NCBI RefSeq assembly: GCF_000719775.1
Contig: NZ_JOHR01000009.1
Span: forward strand, 416,450 to 480,449
Origin: Streptomyces sp. NRRL F-5135
GTDB taxonomy: Bacteria; Actinomycetota; Actinomycetes; Streptomycetales; Streptomycetaceae
DNA: 64,000 nt
Direction of reading: 5' to 3'
In this document: piece by piece, positions 34,765 through 47,371 of the stretch
Layout of the letters: each line of letters begins with the position of its first letter
How positions within the stretch are numbered: position 1 is the first letter of the stretch
The notes under the pieces: model-generated
The model's database searches: none
What the model was told of the DNA's origin: nothing
Seen by the model: the letters and a program-made list of their open reading frames with translations, nothing else
Translations under genes and position numbers: made by a program

Positions 34765-37700
34765 TCAGCGGTGCGTGCGCAGCAGCGTCCGCATCGTGCG
34801 CATCGCCACCGACAGGTTCGCCAGGTCGAACGAGTCCGAGCCCTGGATCTCCTCCAGCGTGGCCCGCGAACGGCCCAGGATCGCCGCGTTCTTCCGCTCC
34901 CACGCCGCGAACCGCTCCTCCGGCGTCGCGTTCCCGTCGCCCACGGTCAGGACGTCCGAGGTCAGCCCGGCGTGCGCCGCGTACAGGTCCTCCCGGATCG
35001 AGGCCCGGGCCATCGACTGCCAGCGGTCGGCGCGCGGCAGCTCGATGATCCGGTCCATCAGCTTGCTGATCCTCAGCCGGTCACCGAGGTCGTAGTACAC
35101 CTCGGCGACGGACAGCGGGTCCGCCCCCGTACGGTCCGCGATGGCGACGATGTCCAGCGCCGGGAAGACGGACGAGAACCCGGCCACCCGCGTGGCGAGC
35201 TCCTCCGGGACGCCCGCCTCCGTCAGCTCCGCCCGGATCCGCTCGTACCACTCGAGCTCGGGGCCGCGCAGCAGCGTGGGCAGCTTGTCCCAGACCCGCT
35301 CCACGCCCGCCGAGAAGAACTCGATGGTCTCCGCGATCTGCAGCGGCTGCGGCCTGTTGCCGAGGAGCCAGCGCGTGCCGCGCTCGACCAGCCGGCGCGA
35401 GTGCAGCCTGATCCTGGTCTGGACGTCGGCCGGGACCCGGTTGTCCAGCGCCTCCACCGCGTCCCAGACGGCACCCAGACCGAAGATCTCCCGGCCCACG
35501 GTCTGCGCCCGGACGATCTCCTCGACCGACGCTCCGGTCTCCTCGCGCAGCCGGTGCAGGAAGGTCGTACCGCCCGTGTTCACCGTGTCGTTGACCAGGA
35601 CCGTCGTCACGATCTCGCGGCGCAGCGCGTGCTGGTCGATCCGCTCGGGGTACTGCTCCCGCAGCTCCTCGGGGAAGTACGCGTGCAGCAGCTTGCGCAG
35701 GTAGGGGTCGTCGGGGAGGTCCGTGCCGATCAGCTCGTCCGCCACCGTGATCTTGGTGTACGCGAACAGGACGGCCAGCTCGGGCTGCGAGAGGCCCTTC
35801 CCCGCGTTCAGCAGCTCGCGGATCTGCCGGTCGGTCGGCAGGAACTCCAGTCCCCGGTCCAGGTGGCCGTCCCGCTCCAGCCTGCGCATGAAGCGCTGGT
35901 GCGCGTGGAGGAGCGAGGGTGCCTGGGAGACGGCGTTGGCGAGCGCGGTGTTCTGCGCGTAGTTGTTGCGCAGGACCAGCCGGCCGACCTCGTCGGTCAT
36001 CCGGGCGAGCAGCTTGTTGCGCTGCTTGACCGTCAGATCGCCCTCCGTGACCAGGCCGTTGAGCAGGATCTTGATGTTCACCTCGTGGTCGGAGGTGTCC
36101 ACGCCGGCGCTGTTGTCGATGGCGTCGGTGTTCACCTTGCCGCCGGAGCCGCCGGCCCCGCGCCGGGCGAACTCGATCCGGCCGAGCTGGGTCAGCCCCA
36201 GGTTGCCGCCCTCGCCGACGACCTTGGCGCGCAGGTCCTCGCCGTTGACGCGGATCGCGTCGTTGGCCTTGTCGCCGACGTCGGCGTGCGTCTCCGTGGA
36301 CGCCTTGACGTACGTACCGATCCCGCCGTTCCACAGCAGGTCCACCGGCGCCTGGAGGATGGCCTTCATCAGCTCCGCCGGCGTCAGCTTGGTGACGCCC
36401 GCCGGAATGCCGAGCGCCTGGCGCACCTGCGCGTTGACCGGGATGGACTTGGCGGTACGGGGGTGGATGCCGCCGCCCTGCGAGAGCAGCGAGGTGTCGT
36501 AGTCGGCCCAGGAGGAACGCGGCAGCGCGAACATGCGGCGCCGCTCGGCGTACGAGGTGGCCGCGTCCGGGCGCGGGTCGAGGAAGATGTGCCGGTGGTC
36601 GAAGGCCGCGACCAGCCGGATGTGCTCGGAGAGCAGCATGCCGTTGCCGAACACGTCACCGGACATGTCGCCCACGCCGACGACCGTGAAGTCCTGGGTC
36701 TGGGTGTCGTGGCCCAGCTCCCTGAAGTGCCGCTTGACGGACTCCCAGGCGCCCCGGGCCGTGATGCCCATGCCCTTGTGGTCGTAGCCGGCGCTGCCGC
36801 CGGAGGCGAAGGCGTCGCCCAGCCAGAAGCCGTAACCGACCGCGACCTCGTTGGCGATGTCGGAGAAGCTCGCGGTGCCCTTGTCGGCCGCGACGACCAG
36901 GTACGTGTCGTCCTCGTCGTGCCGCACCACGTCGGCGGGCGGCACGACCTCGCCCCCGACCATGTTGTCGGTGATGTCGAGCAGCGCCGAGATGAACATC
37001 TTGTACGCGGCGATGCCCTCGGCGAGCCAGGCGTCCCGGTCGGCGGCCGGGTCGGGCAGTTGCTTGGCGACGAAGCCGCCCTTGGCGCCGACCGGCACGA
37101 TCACGGTGTTCTTCACCATCTGTGCCTTGACCAGGCCGAGGATCTCCGTACGGAAGTCCTCCCGCCGGTCCGACCAGCGCAGGCCGCCGCGGGCGACCTT
37201 GCCGAACCGCAGGTGGACGCCCTCCACCCGCGGGGAGTACACCCAGATCTCGTACGCGGGCCGGGGCGCGGGCAGATCGGGGATGGCCTGCGGGTCGAAC
37301 TTCATCGACACGTAGCCGTGGTGCTCGCCGCTGCCCGCCCGCTGGAAGAAGTTGGTGCGCAGGGTGGCCTTGATGAGGGTGAGGAACGACCGCAGGATCC
37401 GGTCCTCGTCCAGGCTCGCGACCTGGTCCAGGGCCCCGTCCAGCTCCTCCAGCATGGCCTCGGTCAGCTCCGTGCCGGCGCGCTGCCGGCCCGGCGACAT
37501 CCTGGCCTCGAACAGCGAGACCAGCAGCCGGGTGGTGTGGACGTTGTTCCGGAGGGTGTCCTCCATGTAGTCCTGGCTGAACGTCGAGCCGGACTGGCGC
37601 AGGTACTTGGCGTACGCGCGCAGCACCATCGCCTGGCGCCAGGTCAGCCCGGCGCGCAGGACGAGGGAGTTGAAGCCGTCGTTCTCCGCGGCCCCGGTCC

Positions 37701-39894
37701 AGACGGCGGTGAACGCATCCTGGAAGCGCTCGCGGTCGTCGTCCGTCAGGTAGTCGCCCCCGGACGACCCGCTGCCGGGGGGCATCCGCAGCCCGAAGTC
37801 GTAGATCCAGGCGTGCGTACGGTCCGAGCAGCGCAGTTCGTACGGACGCTCGTCGACGACCTCGACGCCGAGGCGCTGGAGCACGGGCAGCACGGCGGAC
37901 AGCGAGACCTGCTCGCCCGTGCGGTAGATCTTGAAGCGGCGCACGCCGGGACCGGCGTCGACCGGCTCGTACAGGGAGAGCGAGAAGTCCTCGCCCTCCT
38001 CGTTGAGCTTCTCCAGGTGGGCGAGGTCGGCGACCGCCGCGCGCGGGGAGTGGTCCGCCTTGTACCCCTCGGGGAAGGCGTTGCCGTAGCGGCGCAGCAG
38101 TTCGGCGGCCCGCTCCTCACCGCATTCGGCGTTCAGCGCCTCGCCGAAGGCGTCGGCCCAGGAGCGCGCGGCCGCCACCAGCCGGGCCTCGATGCGGTCC
38201 GCGTCGGCGTCCGTGAGCGTGGCCAGCTCGGTGCCACGCGGTACCCGGATCACGAAGTGGAGCCGGGAGAGAATCGATTCTGTGTTCCAGGCGGTGAAGT
38301 CGACGCTCGTGCCGCCGAGTTCCTCCTTGAGGATGTCGACCAGCCGCAGCCGGACCGCGGTCGTGTAGCGGTCGCGCGGCAGGTAGACGAGGGCGGAGTA
38401 GTAGCGCCCGTACTCGTCCTGGCGCAGGTAGAGCCGCAGCCTGCGGCGCTCCTGGAGGTAGAGCACGCTGGTGGCGATCGAGCGGAGCCGGTCGACGGGC
38501 GTCTGGAACAGCTCGTCGCGCGGGTAGGTCTCCAGGATCTGGAGCAGGTCGCGGCCGTCGTGGCTGTTGGGCGAGAAGCCCGCGCCCTCCAGCACCTCGG
38601 CGACCTTGCGCCGGATGACCGGCACCCGGCGGACGGACTCGGTGTACGCGGCCGAGGAGAACAGCCCGAGGAACCGCCGTTCCCCGACGACGTTGCCCTT
38701 CTCGTCGAACTTCTTCACCCCGACGTAGTCGAGGTAGCTGGGCCGGTGGACGGTGGCGCGGCTGTTGGCCTTGGTGAGGATGAGGAGCTTGTGCTCCCGG
38801 GCCTTGGCGCGGGCGTCGGCGGGCAGCCGGCTGAACGACGGGCTGACCGGGTGGTCCTCGTCCTCGTCGTGCTTGGGGTCGGAGCGCAGGACGCCGAGGC
38901 CGGTGCCGGGCACGGCGGCCAGCACATCGCCGTCCGTCAGCTCGTACTCGCGGTAACCGAGGAAGGTGAAGTGGTCCGCCGCGAGCCAGCGCAGCAGTTC
39001 GCGGGCCTCGTAGACCTCCTGCTCGCGCAGGTCGTCGGCGATCGGCTCGGCGGGCAGCTCGTCGGCGATGCGCAGCGCCGCCCCGCGCATCTTCTCCCAG
39101 TCCTCGACGGTCTCGCGGACGTCGGACAGGACGCGCAGCAGGTCGGAGGTCATCTGCTGGAGATCGCCGCGGTCGCTCTCGCGGTCGATCTCGACATGGA
39201 TCCAGGACTCGGTGAGCGCGTCGTGCGGACGCGGCGGGGCCCCGTCCGCGCCGTTCCCCTTGTCGCTGTCGGCCTTGGCCCTCTTGCCGCCCTTGCCGGC
39301 CTTGCCGCCTTTGCCGTCCCCGCCGGCCTCACCCGTGCGCACGGCCTCGCCGGTGCGCCGGGCCTCGCCGCCGGGAAGCACCTCGATCAGCTTGCCCGTG
39401 ACGTCCCGGCGCACGACGACCTGCGGGTGGATCACGACATGGATGCCCCGGCCCTGGCGGGAGAGCTCATTGGTGACGGAGTCCACGAGGAACGGCATGT
39501 CGTCGGTGACGACCTCGACCACCGTGTGGCTGCACGTCCAGCCGTTCTCCTCGACGGTCGGGGTGTGCACCCGGACGTTCGCCGTGCCCTGCGGGCGGTG
39601 CGCCGCCAGCCGGTGATGGGACTGCGCCGCACCGAAGACGTCCACGGGGTCGCGGCCGACCAGGTCCTCGGGGGCGGTGTGCAGGTAGTAGCGCTGGAGG
39701 TACGCCAGAAGGGTGTCGGTGTCCTGACCGGGCGCGCCGCCCGTGTGGCCGGAACCGGCGGGCCCGGCCGTGGCGGCCCGGTCCGCCCGAGAGACTCCCC
39801 CTGGTCCCCCGGTTCCCCCCACAGGACTGTTCTCAGCGACCCGGGCCGCCTGTTCGAGCAGCTCGGCCTTGGCTTCGTCCAGCTTGGTCTGCAT
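34765..39894 (-). CDS. NAD-specific glutamate dehydrogenase, large (180-kDa) class
   Basis: The 1709-residue enzyme oxidises glutamate to 2-oxoglutarate with NAD. The start ATG 39894 (MQTKLDEAKAELLEQAARV) has AGGAG upstream; an 18-codon longer frame is not used. The N-terminal half holds ACT-like regulatory segments (HTVVEVVTDDMPFLVDSV). The catalytic core shows GGLRWSDRREDFRTEILGL, VKAQMVKNTVIVPVGAKGGF and VVGVGDMSGDVFGNGMLLSEH with the nucleotide-binding GxGxxxGxxFG-like turn. A Gly/Lys-rich insertion lies near residues 190-230 (GKGGKAGKGGKRAK). This class is typical of Streptomyces and is absent from many bacteria. Confidence 0.95.
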   Translation of the reverse strand: MQTKLDEAKAELLEQAARVAENSPVGGTGGPGGVSRADRAATAGPAGSGHTGGAPGQDTDTLLAYLQRYYLHTAPEDLVGRDPVDVFGAAQSHHRLAAHRPQGTANVRVHTPTVEENGWTCSHTVVEVVTDDMPFLVDSVTNELSRQGRGIHVVIHPQVVVRRDVTGKLIEVLPGGEARRTGEAVRTGEAGGDGKGGKAGKGGKRAKADSDKGNGADGAPPRPHDALTESWIHVEIDRESDRGDLQQMTSDLLRVLSDVRETVEDWEKMRGAALRIADELPAEPIADDLREQEVYEARELLRWLAADHFTFLGYREYELTDGDVLAAVPGTGLGVLRSDPKHDEDEDHPVSPSFSRLPADARAKAREHKLLILTKANSRATVHRPSYLDYVGVKKFDEKGNVVGERRFLGLFSSAAYTESVRRVPVIRRKVAEVLEGAGFSPNSHDGRDLLQILETYPRDELFQTPVDRLRSIATSVLYLQERRRLRLYLRQDEYGRYYSALVYLPRDRYTTAVRLRLVDILKEELGGTSVDFTAWNTESILSRLHFVIRVPRGTELATLTDADADRIEARLVAAARSWADAFGEALNAECGEERAAELLRRYGNAFPEGYKADHSPRAAVADLAHLEKLNEEGEDFSLSLYEPVDAGPGVRRFKIYRTGEQVSLSAVLPVLQRLGVEVVDERPYELRCSDRTHAWIYDFGLRMPPGSGSSGGDYLTDDDRERFQDAFTAVWTGAAENDGFNSLVLRAGLTWRQAMVLRAYAKYLRQSGSTFSQDYMEDTLRNNVHTTRLLVSLFEARMSPGRQRAGTELTEAMLEELDGALDQVASLDEDRILRSFLTLIKATLRTNFFQRAGSGEHHGYVSMKFDPQAIPDLPAPRPAYEIWVYSPRVEGVHLRFGKVARGGLRWSDRREDFRTEILGLVKAQMVKNTVIVPVGAKGGFVAKQLPDPAADRDAWLAEGIAAYKMFISALLDITDNMVGGEVVPPADVVRHDEDDTYLVVAADKGTASFSDIANEVAVGYGFWLGDAFASGGSAGYDHKGMGITARGAWESVKRHFRELGHDTQTQDFTVVGVGDMSGDVFGNGMLLSEHIRLVAAFDHRHIFLDPRPDAATSYAERRRMFALPRSSWADYDTSLLSQGGGIHPRTAKSIPVNAQVRQALGIPAGVTKLTPAELMKAILQAPVDLLWNGGIGTYVKASTETHADVGDKANDAIRVNGEDLRAKVVGEGGNLGLTQLGRIEFARRGAGGSGGKVNTDAIDNSAGVDTSDHEVNIKILLNGLVTEGDLTVKQRNKLLARMTDEVGRLVLRNNYAQNTALANAVSQAPSLLHAHQRFMRRLERDGHLDRGLEFLPTDRQIRELLNAGKGLSQPELAVLFAYTKITVADELIGTDLPDDPYLRKLLHAYFPEELREQYPERIDQHALRREIVTTVLVNDTVNTGGTTFLHRLREETGASVEEIVRAQTVGREIFGLGAVWDAVEALDNRVPADVQTRIRLHSRRLVERGTRWLLGNRPQPLQIAETIEFFSAGVERVWDKLPTLLRGPELEWYERIRAELTEAGVPEELATRVAGFSSVFPALDIVAIADRTGADPLSVAEVYYDLGDRLRISKLMDRIIELPRADRWQSMARASIREDLYAAHAGLTSDVLTVGDGNATPEERFAAWERKNAAILGRSRATLEEIQGSDSFDLANLSVAMRTMRTLLRTHR

Positions 39895-40476
39895 GTCCTC
39901 TGGCTCCTGTCGCGCGCCATTGCGTGACGTAGGTGAAGGAAGCGACACAACGCCACGACGCGGGTTCTCCGCTCGGATTCGACGTTAGGCCGCGATGAGC
40001 GATTCCCGGGGCCTTATTGGCCAATTTTGACAGCCTGCCCAGGTCATGGCCCCGTATTTCCGGCCGTCGGGGTCCCGGAACGCCGGACCGGTCGACGAGG
40101 GCCGAAGAGACGGGTCCATGGGGATCAGCGATCGCCCGGCGGCGGCGGTGGCGCTCCGGGCGCAGGCCGGGGGCTCCGCTGCCCCCACGGCGTATCGCGC
40201 TGATCACGGGGCCAGGCTATCTCTCCGGTCCGGGGGCCCGACATGACCCGTACGGGTGCGGGAACCCGCCGTTCCGTTGGGCGCGCTGGCCAGTACGCCC
40301 GTGCGACATGTGTCCGGCACACGCTCGGGTGTGACCAACCTCTCGCAGATGGGCGGGGTCAGGACGAGACTGGTCGGCAGGAGGACGGACCGCCCCGCCC
40401 TGCCACACTTCATGTCCCGACACACATCCACTCACCGCGACACATGTACTCACCGCACTCCTCACCGGGAGCCGTC
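39895..40476. promoter_or_regulatory. 582-bp divergent region upstream of glutamate dehydrogenase and the DJ-1 gene
   Basis: It holds both promoters. ATTGGCCAAT, a 10-bp palindrome at 40016-40025, lies in an AT-richer island about 120 bp upstream of the dehydrogenase and next to TTGACA at 40028-40033. No protein-coding pattern was found; open frames here run through GC-rich sequence without ribosome sites. Confidence 0.4.
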
Positions 40477-41049
40477 ATGGCAGCCAAGGTCCTGATCGTC
40501 ACCGGCGACGCCGCCGAATCCCTCGAAGTCCTCTACCCCTACCAGCGGCTGCGCGAGGAGGGGTACGAGGTCCATGTCGCGGCTCCGTCCCGCAAGAAGC
40601 TCCAGTTCGTGGTCCACGACTTCGAGCCGGGCTTCGACACGTACACCGAGAAGCCGGGCTACACCCTCCCCGCCGACCTGGCCTTCGCGGAGGTCGAACC
40701 GGCGCAGTACGCGGCCGTCGTCATCCCGGGCGGCCGCGCCCCCGAATACCTCCGGGCCGACCCGGAGCTCCGCAAGATCCTCAAGTCCTTCTTCGACGCC
40801 GACAAACCGGTCGCCCAGATCTGCCACGGTCCGCTCCTGACCGCCGCGGTCGGAGAACTGGCCGGCCGCCGCGTCACGGCCTACCCGGCCCTTGAGATCG
40901 ACATGCAGTCGGCGGGCGCCACCTACCAGGACGCCGAAGCGGTGGTCGACGGCACCCTGGTCTCCTCCCGCGCCTGGCCGGACCACCCCGCGTGGATGCG
41001 CGAATTCCTGAAGGTCCTCCGGCGGAAGGCCCCGCTGACCCAGCCCTGA
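40477..41049 (+). CDS. DJ-1/PfpI family protein
   Basis: The 190-residue protein starts at an ATG with GGGAG five bases upstream. VLIVTGDAAESLEVLYPYQRL opens the class-I glutamine amidotransferase-like fold; VVIPGGRAPEYLR and AQICHGP carry the nucleophile elbow with Cys116. A conserved Glu (near DAAESLEV) and the following His complete the usual site. Members act as glyoxalase/deglycase-like enzymes, chaperones or proteases; the specific reaction cannot be told. It is monocistronic and ends at the strong terminator at 41106. Confidence 0.92.
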   Translation: MAAKVLIVTGDAAESLEVLYPYQRLREEGYEVHVAAPSRKKLQFVVHDFEPGFDTYTEKPGYTLPADLAFAEVEPAQYAAVVIPGGRAPEYLRADPELRKILKSFFDADKPVAQICHGPLLTAAVGELAGRRVTAYPALEIDMQSAGATYQDAEAVVDGTLVSSRAWPDHPAWMREFLKVLRRKAPLTQP

Positions 41050-41105
41050 TTCCTGAGCGGCGGGATTCCCGAGCGGCGGGGCCGTCGGCGCCGGCCCCGC
41101 GCCTC

Positions 41106-41160
41106 AGGGGTCCTTTCACTATGCCCGTCCGGGTCGCACGCTCATAGTGAAAGGACCCCT
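41106..41160. terminator. Bidirectional terminator with an 18-bp perfect stem
   Basis: AGGGGTCCTTTCACTATG at 41106-41123 and its exact complement at 41143-41160 enclose 19 bases. The right arm's last base is the first base of the stop-codon triplet (41160-41162) of the minus-strand HAD gene. Confidence 0.9.
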
Positions 41161-41831
41161 CAGCCCACCAGCCCCCGCGCCATGTCCACCGCCTCCCCCA
41201 GCGTGTCCACCACCGGCACCCCCACCGCTTCCAGGCTCTTCCGGCTGTGCGAACCCCCCGTGTAGAGCACCGCCCGCGCCCCCACGTGCGCCGCAGCCAC
41301 CGCGTCGTCGACCGCGTCGCCGATCACCACGGTCCGCTCGGCGGATATCGCGCCCCCCGCCGCCAGCGCGGCCAGATGGCGCTCCATGTGCTCCGCCTTG
41401 GTGCCCCCGGACGGCCCCGTTCGCCCGTCGACCCGGACGAAGTGCTCCTCGATCCCGTACCCCCGCACGACCGGCACCAGTTCCTCGTGCCCGTACATGC
41501 TCAGCAGCGACTGACTGCCGCCGTCCAGCCGCCACCGCGCCAGCAGCTCCCGGACCCCCGCCGTCAGTCCGCACACCGTCCGCCGCGCGATGTAGTGCCG
41601 GTGGAAGCACTCGTCCATGACGGCCCACTCGGCGTCCGTCGGCAGCCGCCCCATCAGCCGCTCGTAGAAGACGGGCACCGGTACGCAGTACAGCTCGCGG
41701 TACCGGTCGAGGGTGATCGGCTCCAGGCCCATCTCCGCGAACGCCGCGTTCGTCGCGCCGATGACGGCCTGGATGTCATCGAGAATCGTGCCGTTCCAGT
41801 CCCAGACCAGATGCGTGCTCTGCTTCCCCAT
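41160..41831 (-). CDS. HAD family phosphatase
   Basis: The 223-residue enzyme starts MGKQSTHLVWDWNGTILDD. Motif I is DWNGT (Asp11 nucleophile), so the usual second Asp is Asn. A helical cap follows, then motif II in SLLSMYGHEELV, Lys in GGTKAEHM and acidic motif III TVVIGDAVDDAVAAAHVG. Fold and length are those of phosphoglycolate phosphatase-like members. The loss of the acid-base Asp weakens a simple phosphatase assignment, although this Streptomyces subgroup often shows it. Substrate unknown. The longer frame to 41891 lacks support. Confidence 0.88.
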   Translation of the reverse strand: MGKQSTHLVWDWNGTILDDIQAVIGATNAAFAEMGLEPITLDRYRELYCVPVPVFYERLMGRLPTDAEWAVMDECFHRHYIARRTVCGLTAGVRELLARWRLDGGSQSLLSMYGHEELVPVVRGYGIEEHFVRVDGRTGPSGGTKAEHMERHLAALAAGGAISAERTVVIGDAVDDAVAAAHVGARAVLYTGGSHSRKSLEAVGVPVVDTLGEAVDMARGLVG

Positions 41832-41981
41832 GCCGAAAACCGTACCGGCAGGGTCCGACAACGCCCCGGCCGAGCGCTCCGAACGCCGCACACGGCGGGA
41901 CCGCCGCCGCGTCGACGCGCCGCCCCCGAGGGCCGGAGCGGGCGGGGGCCGGAGCGGGCGGGGCCGGGCCCGCTCCGGCCG

Positions 41982-42497
41982 TCAGCCGATCAGCCCCGGA
42001 ATCTCCTGCACCCCGTACCAGAGCAGCTCGTGGTCCTCCGCTCCGTCCACCGTGAACCGCGCGTCGTCGTCCCCGTGGTCCGCCGCGCCCAGCGCGGCCG
42101 CCGCGGCGGCGACGTCCGCCTCCGCCTCGTCCGAGTCGACGTGCACCGCGGCCGCCTTCGACAGGGCGACGGGGGACGCGATCCGCACCTCGCCGAGGCC
42201 CGCGCCGTCCGGGTCCCCCGGCCCCCGGTCGGGGTCCGCGACCGCCTCGCGGTCCGGCACGTCCGCGGCGACGACCACCCGGCGGCGCCCGGTACCGGGG
42301 TCGGCCGCGAGCAGCCGCAGCGACGCGGCGGCCGCCCGGTTCAGCGCCGCGTACTCCAGCTCCTCGATGTCGTCGGAGACGTACCACTCCCGCAGCCCGG
42401 GGGTCACGGCGTACGCGGTCAGCGGGCCCGGTCCCAGCTCCCCCGCCGTGTGCGCCTCCGCGAGACGGGACAGGGTCAGGGGAACGTAGACGCGCAT
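41982..42497 (-). CDS. DUF6912 family protein
   Basis: The 171-residue protein begins MRVYVPLTLSRLAEAHTAGELG and continues PLTAYAVTPGLREWYVSDDIEELEYAAL, the family pattern. Acidic patches (DSDEAEAD, DHGDDDARF) and the closing LLWYGVQEIPGLIG are also typical. It is a soluble actinobacterial protein of unknown function, conserved near secA. An upstream frame that extends to 42740 is not used. Confidence 0.87.
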   Translation of the reverse strand: MRVYVPLTLSRLAEAHTAGELGPGPLTAYAVTPGLREWYVSDDIEELEYAALNRAAAASLRLLAADPGTGRRRVVVAADVPDREAVADPDRGPGDPDGAGLGEVRIASPVALSKAAAVHVDSDEAEADVAAAAAALGAADHGDDDARFTVDGAEDHELLWYGVQEIPGLIG

Positions 42498-42790
42498 GAT
42501 CAAGCCACTTTCGTCGTCCGGAAGAGCATCTAAGGATACGTCCGGGGTGTCCCTCTTCGGAGTGACGCTCCACCGCCCTCGGACGTCCACCCCGTACCGC
42601 CCTCCGCCGGCGCATCGCACCGCTCCCGGCCTGGACACGGGCCCCCGTTCACCCGGATAGGTGACCTCACGGCAGCCCGGCCGCACCGGGCGCGGCCCTT
42701 GCGACCGCCCGTCGGCACACCGTAAAAGATGCCCCACCACAAGTTACTGCCCGGTATCGCTGCCGGGTCGGCAGAACGGGGGCGATCTGC

Positions 42791-43396
42791 ATGAGCACGA
42801 CCGATTCCACCACTCCCCGCGACACCACGAGAGACCGCGCGGCGGCCAGGACCATCGCCGGTACGAGTACGACGGCACCCGGCGGCGCACCCGGCACAGC
42901 ACCGCGTCCGCTCTCCACCCGGCCGGCCGGGCCACGGGCCGCCGTCGCCCGGCCGGCGACCGGGCCACGCGCCACCGCCACCGCCACCGCCAGGCCGCCC
43001 GGCCGCCGCGACCAGCGCGGGCCCGGCACCGTACGGCCGCGGCGGCGCCCGCACGGACCACCGCCGCACGAGCTCTTCGCCGAGCGCCTGCTGGCCGTCC
43101 TCAGCGGCCTGCGCCCCGTCCACTGGATGCTCGGCCAGACCATCGGCTCGGCGTACGAACAACTCGTCCGGCTCGCTCCCGGCACCCCGCTCAGGGCCCG
43201 CGGCGCGGTGCCCGTGATCCGTACCTGCCGGGGCTTCCAGCCCCGGCCCGGCGTGATCGAGGCCGCTGCCAGCGTCGCGGCGGGCGAACAGGTCCGCGCC
43301 ATGGCGTTCCGGCTGGAGCGGGGCACCGATCTGCGCTGGCGCTGCGCCGCCGTCGAGCTGGGCGGCGACCGCGTTCCGGCCCGCGCCGACGCCTGA
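42791..43396 (+). CDS. Rv3235 family protein
   Basis: The 201-residue protein consists of about 95 disordered Ala/Thr/Pro/Arg-rich residues and a conserved C-terminal domain: HELFAERLLAVLSGLRPVHWMLG, YEQLVRLAP, RAMAFRLERGTDLRWRCAAVELG. This domain is the Rv3235 family of actinobacteria, unassigned in function and often next to secA, as here (convergent). The basic tail before the domain (RPRRRPHGPPP) may contact nucleic acid or membrane. ATG 42791 is used. Confidence 0.88.
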   Translation: MSTTDSTTPRDTTRDRAAARTIAGTSTTAPGGAPGTAPRPLSTRPAGPRAAVARPATGPRATATATARPPGRRDQRGPGTVRPRRRPHGPPPHELFAERLLAVLSGLRPVHWMLGQTIGSAYEQLVRLAPGTPLRARGAVPVIRTCRGFQPRPGVIEAAASVAAGEQVRAMAFRLERGTDLRWRCAAVELGGDRVPARADA

Positions 43397-43456
43397 CCGC
43401 CCGCGCCGAGCGGGCCCGCGGCAGGCGGCAGGCGGCAGGCGGCACCGCACGCGTAC

Positions 43457-43493
43457 GGGCCGGGACCCGCGCATCCCACGCGCGTCCCGGCCC
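43457..43493. terminator. Terminator between the Rv3235-family gene and secA
   Basis: GGGCCGGGAC at 43457-43466 pairs with 43484-43493; inner GCGC boxes extend the stem. It lies between two convergent stops. Tandem GGCAGGC copies precede it at about 43430-43450. Confidence 0.7.
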
Positions 43494-43653
43494 GCACCCG
43501 AACCACCGGCCCGTACCCGGACCGGATGGCACTTCAACCGGACGGCGTCAAACGACGACAAGACCCGGTGACACGACCGACGACAGGACGGAAGAAGGAC
43601 GGATGACACGACGGATGTCGGACATCCCGGGCCCGCCCCCGGCCGTAGCGGAC

Positions 43654-46482
<2,829 letters not shown>

Positions 46483-46721
46483 TGAGGTTGGTCTCCTTGC
46501 CGGTCGGGCCTGGCACGTGGGTGGTTGCGGACACGGGCGCGGGCACGGCAGGCGGGCCCCACCGCACCGGCCATCGTAAGCGAGGACATGGCCACGCCGG
46601 GAGGGCCGCCACCGAGCGAGCCCGCTGTCACCCACAAGGACAACGCGCGGAACCCCCGGAAGGTGCCGGTGGCCGGGGAAAAGCACTCGTGACGCCGGAA
46701 TCCGGTCGGCAGAATCCGTTC

Positions 46722-47327
46722 ATGGAGCCTCTCACACTCACCACCGAGCGCCTGCTGCTGCGCCCGCCCGTGGCCTCGGACGTCGATGCCATCCACGCGG
46801 CGTGCCAGGACCCCGCCATCCAGCGCTGGACCACCGTCCCTTCCCCGTACGAGCGGGGGCACGCGGAGGACTTCGTCGGCCGGATGGTCCCGGACGGCTG
46901 GCGCGACGACACGGAGTACGCGCTCGTCGTACAACTCCGTGCCGGCGGGCCGGTGATCGCGGCGCTCAGCCTGCACCACCCCCGGTCCTGGACCTGGGAG
47001 ATCGGCTACTGGACCGCCAGGGAGCACCGGGGTCGCGGCTATATGACGGAGGCCGTGACGGCGATGTGCCGTTTCGCCTTCACCCGGCTGGGCGCGGTAC
47101 GGGTCGAATGGCGCGCCGAGGCCGGCAACACGGCTTCGCGCGCCCTCGCGGAGAAGGCGGGCTTCGTGGTGGAGGGGATCCTGCGCGGCGGACTGCTCAA
47201 CAAGAACACGCTGCGTGACTGCTGGATCGGCGGACTGCTCCCCTCGGACCTCGGTCTGCCGGCCCCCTGGCCGTACCTGCCCGCCCCCGACCGGGAGCGG
47301 TCCGCCGAGCCGAACGGCGCTGAGTGA
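46722..47327 (+). CDS. GNAT family N-acetyltransferase, RimJ/RimL-like
   Basis: The 201-residue protein opens MEPLTLTTERLLLRPPVASD, the RimJ-like start, with EIGYWTAREHRGRGYMTEAV as acetyl-CoA loop and RVEWRAEAGNTASRALAEKAGF as the second conserved block. It probably acetylates an N-terminus, an amine or an antibiotic; the substrate is unknown. It diverges from secA with a 239-bp gap. Confidence 0.92.
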   Translation: MEPLTLTTERLLLRPPVASDVDAIHAACQDPAIQRWTTVPSPYERGHAEDFVGRMVPDGWRDDTEYALVVQLRAGGPVIAALSLHHPRSWTWEIGYWTAREHRGRGYMTEAVTAMCRFAFTRLGAVRVEWRAEAGNTASRALAEKAGFVVEGILRGGLLNKNTLRDCWIGGLLPSDLGLPAPWPYLPAPDRERSAEPNGAE

Positions 47328-47371
47328 CGACCGCGTCGCATGGTGTCCGGCGCGCGTCGCGCCGTGTCCGC

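Noticed and set aside
34771..39927. Very long open frame on the plus strand opposite glutamate dehydrogenase
   Set aside because: It is the high-GC antisense shadow of the 1709-residue dehydrogenase, with His/Arg/Val-rich composition and no domain pattern.
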